Positions 35,709-37,172 of a stretch of DNA of 37,172 nt are shown here, in pieces. A model generated the notes under the pieces. That model saw only the letters and a program-made list of their open reading frames with translations, was not told the origin of the DNA and ran no database searches. This stretch comes from an uncultured Saprospiraceae bacterium (lineage in GTDB: Bacteria; Bacteroidota; Bacteroidia; Chitinophagales; Saprospiraceae), in assembly GCA_937934275.1 (NCBI GenBank), contig CALHAM010000125.1, forward strand, positions 1-37,172. The letters are read 5' to 3'. Numbering within the stretch: position 1 is the first letter of the stretch; every line of letters begins with the position of its first letter. The position numbers and the translations under genes are program-made.

Positions 35709-35757
35709 TTGGCAAAAATTCTCTCTCATAATTTTGCAGCAAAACACCGTAACTTTG
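35709..35757 (+). promoter_or_regulatory. Two -7 boxes upstream of bamD
   Basis: TTG at 35709-35711, a 17-base spacer and TAATTTTG at 35729-35736 form a full promoter. A second perfect box, TAACTTTG (35750-35757), ends six bases before the bamD ATG at 35764, so a nearly leaderless transcript is possible from it. Both fit TAnnTTTG. Confidence 0.5.
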
Positions 35758-35763
35758 CCGGCC

Positions 35764-36570
35764 ATGAGAAAAACTCCTGTGCTGTTGTTTGCCCTGCTCT
35801 TTTGGGCATGCAAAAGCGAATACGAACGCGTCCGGAACAGTGGAGACGCCGACCTGATCCTGAAAAAAGCCTACGAATACTACGATAAAGGCGAATACCT
35901 GCGCTCTCAAGGGCTGTTCGACCTCGTGCTTAATACACTGCGCGGAGGCAAGGAAGCCGAAAAAGCCTACTTCTACCACGCGTATACCTACTATCACCAA
36001 AAGCAGTATATGTTGGCGGCTTACTATTTCCGGAATTTTTCTAACACCTTTACAACTTCGCCCTATCGAGAGGAGGCCGCCTTTATGTCGGCCTATTCCA
36101 ATTATCTGTTGTCGCCGTCGTTTCGCCTAGACCAAAACAGTACCCGCCAGGCTATTGAAGATTTTCAGCTGTTTGCCAACCTATTTCCCAACAGCCCACG
36201 CGTAGCGGAATGCAATAAGTACATCGATATTTTGCGCCGAAAGCTGGAACAAAAAGCCTTTGCTGAAGGCGAACTTTACTACAATTTGCGCCAGTATCGC
36301 TCTTCTGTGGTTTCCTTCGAAAACCTGTTGCGCGACTATCCGGAAAGCCCTGACGTCGAACAGGTGCGGTACCTGATCGCTAAGGCCTCGCTGTTGTTGA
36401 GCCAAAACAGCATCTTAGAAAAAAAGCCAGAGCGCTATCAAGAGACCATTCAGCGCTGCAACGACTTTTTGGAAAAGCACCCTTCGGGCAAATACGCCAA
36501 AGAGGTACGCCAAATGCGTCAAACCGCGGAGCGAGAAATGAAAGCAGCCAAAAAGCTTATGCAAACCTGA
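35764..36570 (+). CDS. bamD: Outer-membrane assembly lipoprotein BamD
   Basis: A 268-residue lipoprotein: the signal MRKTPVLLFALLFWAC ends in a lipobox whose Cys16 would be lipidated. The rest is a chain of TPR-like helical repeats (EYYDKGEYLRSQGLFDLVL, YYFRNFSNTFTTSPYREEA, LYYNLRQYRSSVVSFENLL), as in BamD of the outer-membrane beta-barrel assembly complex. I chose the ATG at 35764, which yields the signal peptide. The order bamD, rpoZ-like, coaBC is common in Bacteroidota and supports the call. A basic, mostly helical tail (EMKAAKKLMQT) ends the protein. Confidence 0.93.
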   Translation: MRKTPVLLFALLFWACKSEYERVRNSGDADLILKKAYEYYDKGEYLRSQGLFDLVLNTLRGGKEAEKAYFYHAYTYYHQKQYMLAAYYFRNFSNTFTTSPYREEAAFMSAYSNYLLSPSFRLDQNSTRQAIEDFQLFANLFPNSPRVAECNKYIDILRRKLEQKAFAEGELYYNLRQYRSSVVSFENLLRDYPESPDVEQVRYLIAKASLLLSQNSILEKKPERYQETIQRCNDFLEKHPSGKYAKEVRQMRQTAEREMKAAKKLMQT

Positions 36571-36613
36571 GTCAACATTACTTTTTGAACAAAAAACAAG
36601 CAAATTCTTCGAT

Positions 36614-36952
36614 ATGACAGAGATCAAAATCAAAGCCCAAGGCTTGGATCCCAACGTGCAGCCGCGCGACGTGAATGAGTTAGTGGTGCCGACGGGTAAC
36701 ATTTACAAGAGCATAGCCATTATTAGCAAGCGCGCTGCTCAACTGAATAATGAGTTGAAGTGGGAAATTCAGCGCAAGTTGGAGGAGTTTGCCGTGCCTA
36801 CCGATACCATTGAAGAGGTGCAGGAGAACAAGGAACAAATCGAAATTTCGCGTTTTTACGAGCGCCTGCCCAACCCGGCTATAATTGCCACCCACGAATT
36901 TATACGCGGGGAATTGCAATGGCGCGAGTCAGGCCAAGCCGACGAACAATAG
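36614..36952 (+). CDS. rpoZ: RNA polymerase omega-like subunit (Rpb6-type, Bacteroidota)
   Basis: A 112-residue protein. The block NIYKSIAIISKRAAQLN (about residues 29-45) is the conserved omega/Rpb6 helix that clamps the beta-prime C-terminus in RNA polymerase assembly. The rest is acidic and helical, as in Bacteroidota homologues, which diverge strongly from enterobacterial RpoZ. The location between bamD and coaBC is the usual one. It starts 43 bp after the bamD stop and is probably cotranscribed. Confidence 0.85.
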   Translation: MTEIKIKAQGLDPNVQPRDVNELVVPTGNIYKSIAIISKRAAQLNNELKWEIQRKLEEFAVPTDTIEEVQENKEQIEISRFYERLPNPAIIATHEFIRGELQWRESGQADEQ

Positions 36953-36969
36953 CGCCTTAGCGTCTTGGC

Positions 36970-37172
36970 ATGAAGAAGATTGTCCTTGGCGTCAGCGGTT
37001 CGATAGCCGCCTACAAGGCAGCACATCTCGTCCGCTTGTTGGTCAAAGAGGACGCAGAGGTACGCGTTTTGATGACTGCAGCAGCTACTGCTTTCGTTAC
37101 CCCCTTGACGTTGGCAACGCTGTCCAAAAACGCCGTGCTGACCGACGTGAGCACTGAAGCGGGCTGGAACAA
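36970..37172 (+). CDS. coaBC: Bifunctional phosphopantothenoylcysteine decarboxylase/synthetase (3' end outside window)
   Basis: The first 67 codons of CoaBC, from the ATG at 36970, 17 bp after the rpoZ-like stop. The N-terminal flavoprotein motif KKIVLGVSGSIAAYKAAHLV is diagnostic of the CoaC decarboxylase domain, followed by VLMTAAATAFVTPLT. The enzyme makes phosphopantetheine in coenzyme A biosynthesis. The reading frame remains open at the end of the window, so the CoaB synthetase part cannot be seen. Confidence 0.95.
   Translation, partial: MKKIVLGVSGSIAAYKAAHLVRLLVKEDAEVRVLMTAAATAFVTPLTLATLSKNAVLTDVSTEAGWN

Overview
The window (about 55% GC by eye) looks like chromosomal DNA of a member of the Bacteroidota, most likely a Saprospiria-type bacterium. 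The evidence is: a 1449-residue secreted protein with cysteine-containing modules, a dockerin-like segment and a type IX secretion (T9SS) C-terminal domain; an OmpA protein with a DUF6089-like barrel and TSP3 repeats; a PorE-like TPR/PD40/OmpA protein; the Bacteroidota bamD-rpoZ(Rpb6-like)-coaBC order; and repeated TAnnTTTG promoter boxes instead of sigma70-type -10 boxes. The class-level placement is inference. I see no rRNA, tRNA, CRISPR array, insertion sequence or prophage.

Layout. 1-3.7 kb (+): the 3' part of a DUF1028 gene, an OmpA/TSP3 outer-membrane protein and an RlpA-SPOR protein, closed by a hairpin shared with the convergent next gene. 3.8-5.9 kb (-): an A-type Fe-S carrier and CTP synthase. 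6.0-8.3 kb (+): lipB, a translationally coupled unknown gene, a small membrane protein and msrB. 8.3-12.8 kb (-): gpmI, an NTF2-like protein with a lysine-rich tail and an S9 peptidase. 12.9-13.5 kb (+): a divergent aquaporin-family channel. 13.5-17.1 kb (-): a frameshifted FkbM methyltransferase pseudogene, an amidase-signature enzyme and a peptidoglycan amidase with SH3 domains. 17.4-18.7 kb (+): a flippase-like membrane protein. 18.8-26.2 kb (-): rsmA, the PorE-like protein, an SLC13/RCK transporter, an alpha/beta hydrolase and a photolyase/cryptochrome. 26.4-31.7 kb (+): the giant T9SS substrate and an AraC regulator. 31.8-35.5 kb (-): a TIR-like/TPR/SDR fusion protein and mltG. 35.7 kb to the end (+): bamD, rpoZ-like and the start of coaBC.

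Most of the window is housekeeping and cell-envelope biology: peptidoglycan (RlpA-like, amidase, MltG), outer membrane (OmpA, BamD, PorE-like) and cofactors (LipB, Fe-S carrier, CoaBC). The PorE-like protein and the CTD-bearing giant protein both point to the T9SS. The most unusual gene is the single 787-residue polypeptide joining an N-terminal TIR-like domain, TPR repeats and a complete YdfG-type short-chain dehydrogenase. Its TIR part lacks the glutamate expected of TIR NADases, while its SDR part keeps all catalytic residues. That suggests a TIR used for protein contact attached to an NADP(H)-dependent enzyme. Other points of interest are the channel whose second NPA box lacks the usual arginine, the decayed FkbM gene, the exactly periodic 81-bp repeat array, and promoter boxes placed so close to start codons that some transcripts may be nearly leaderless.
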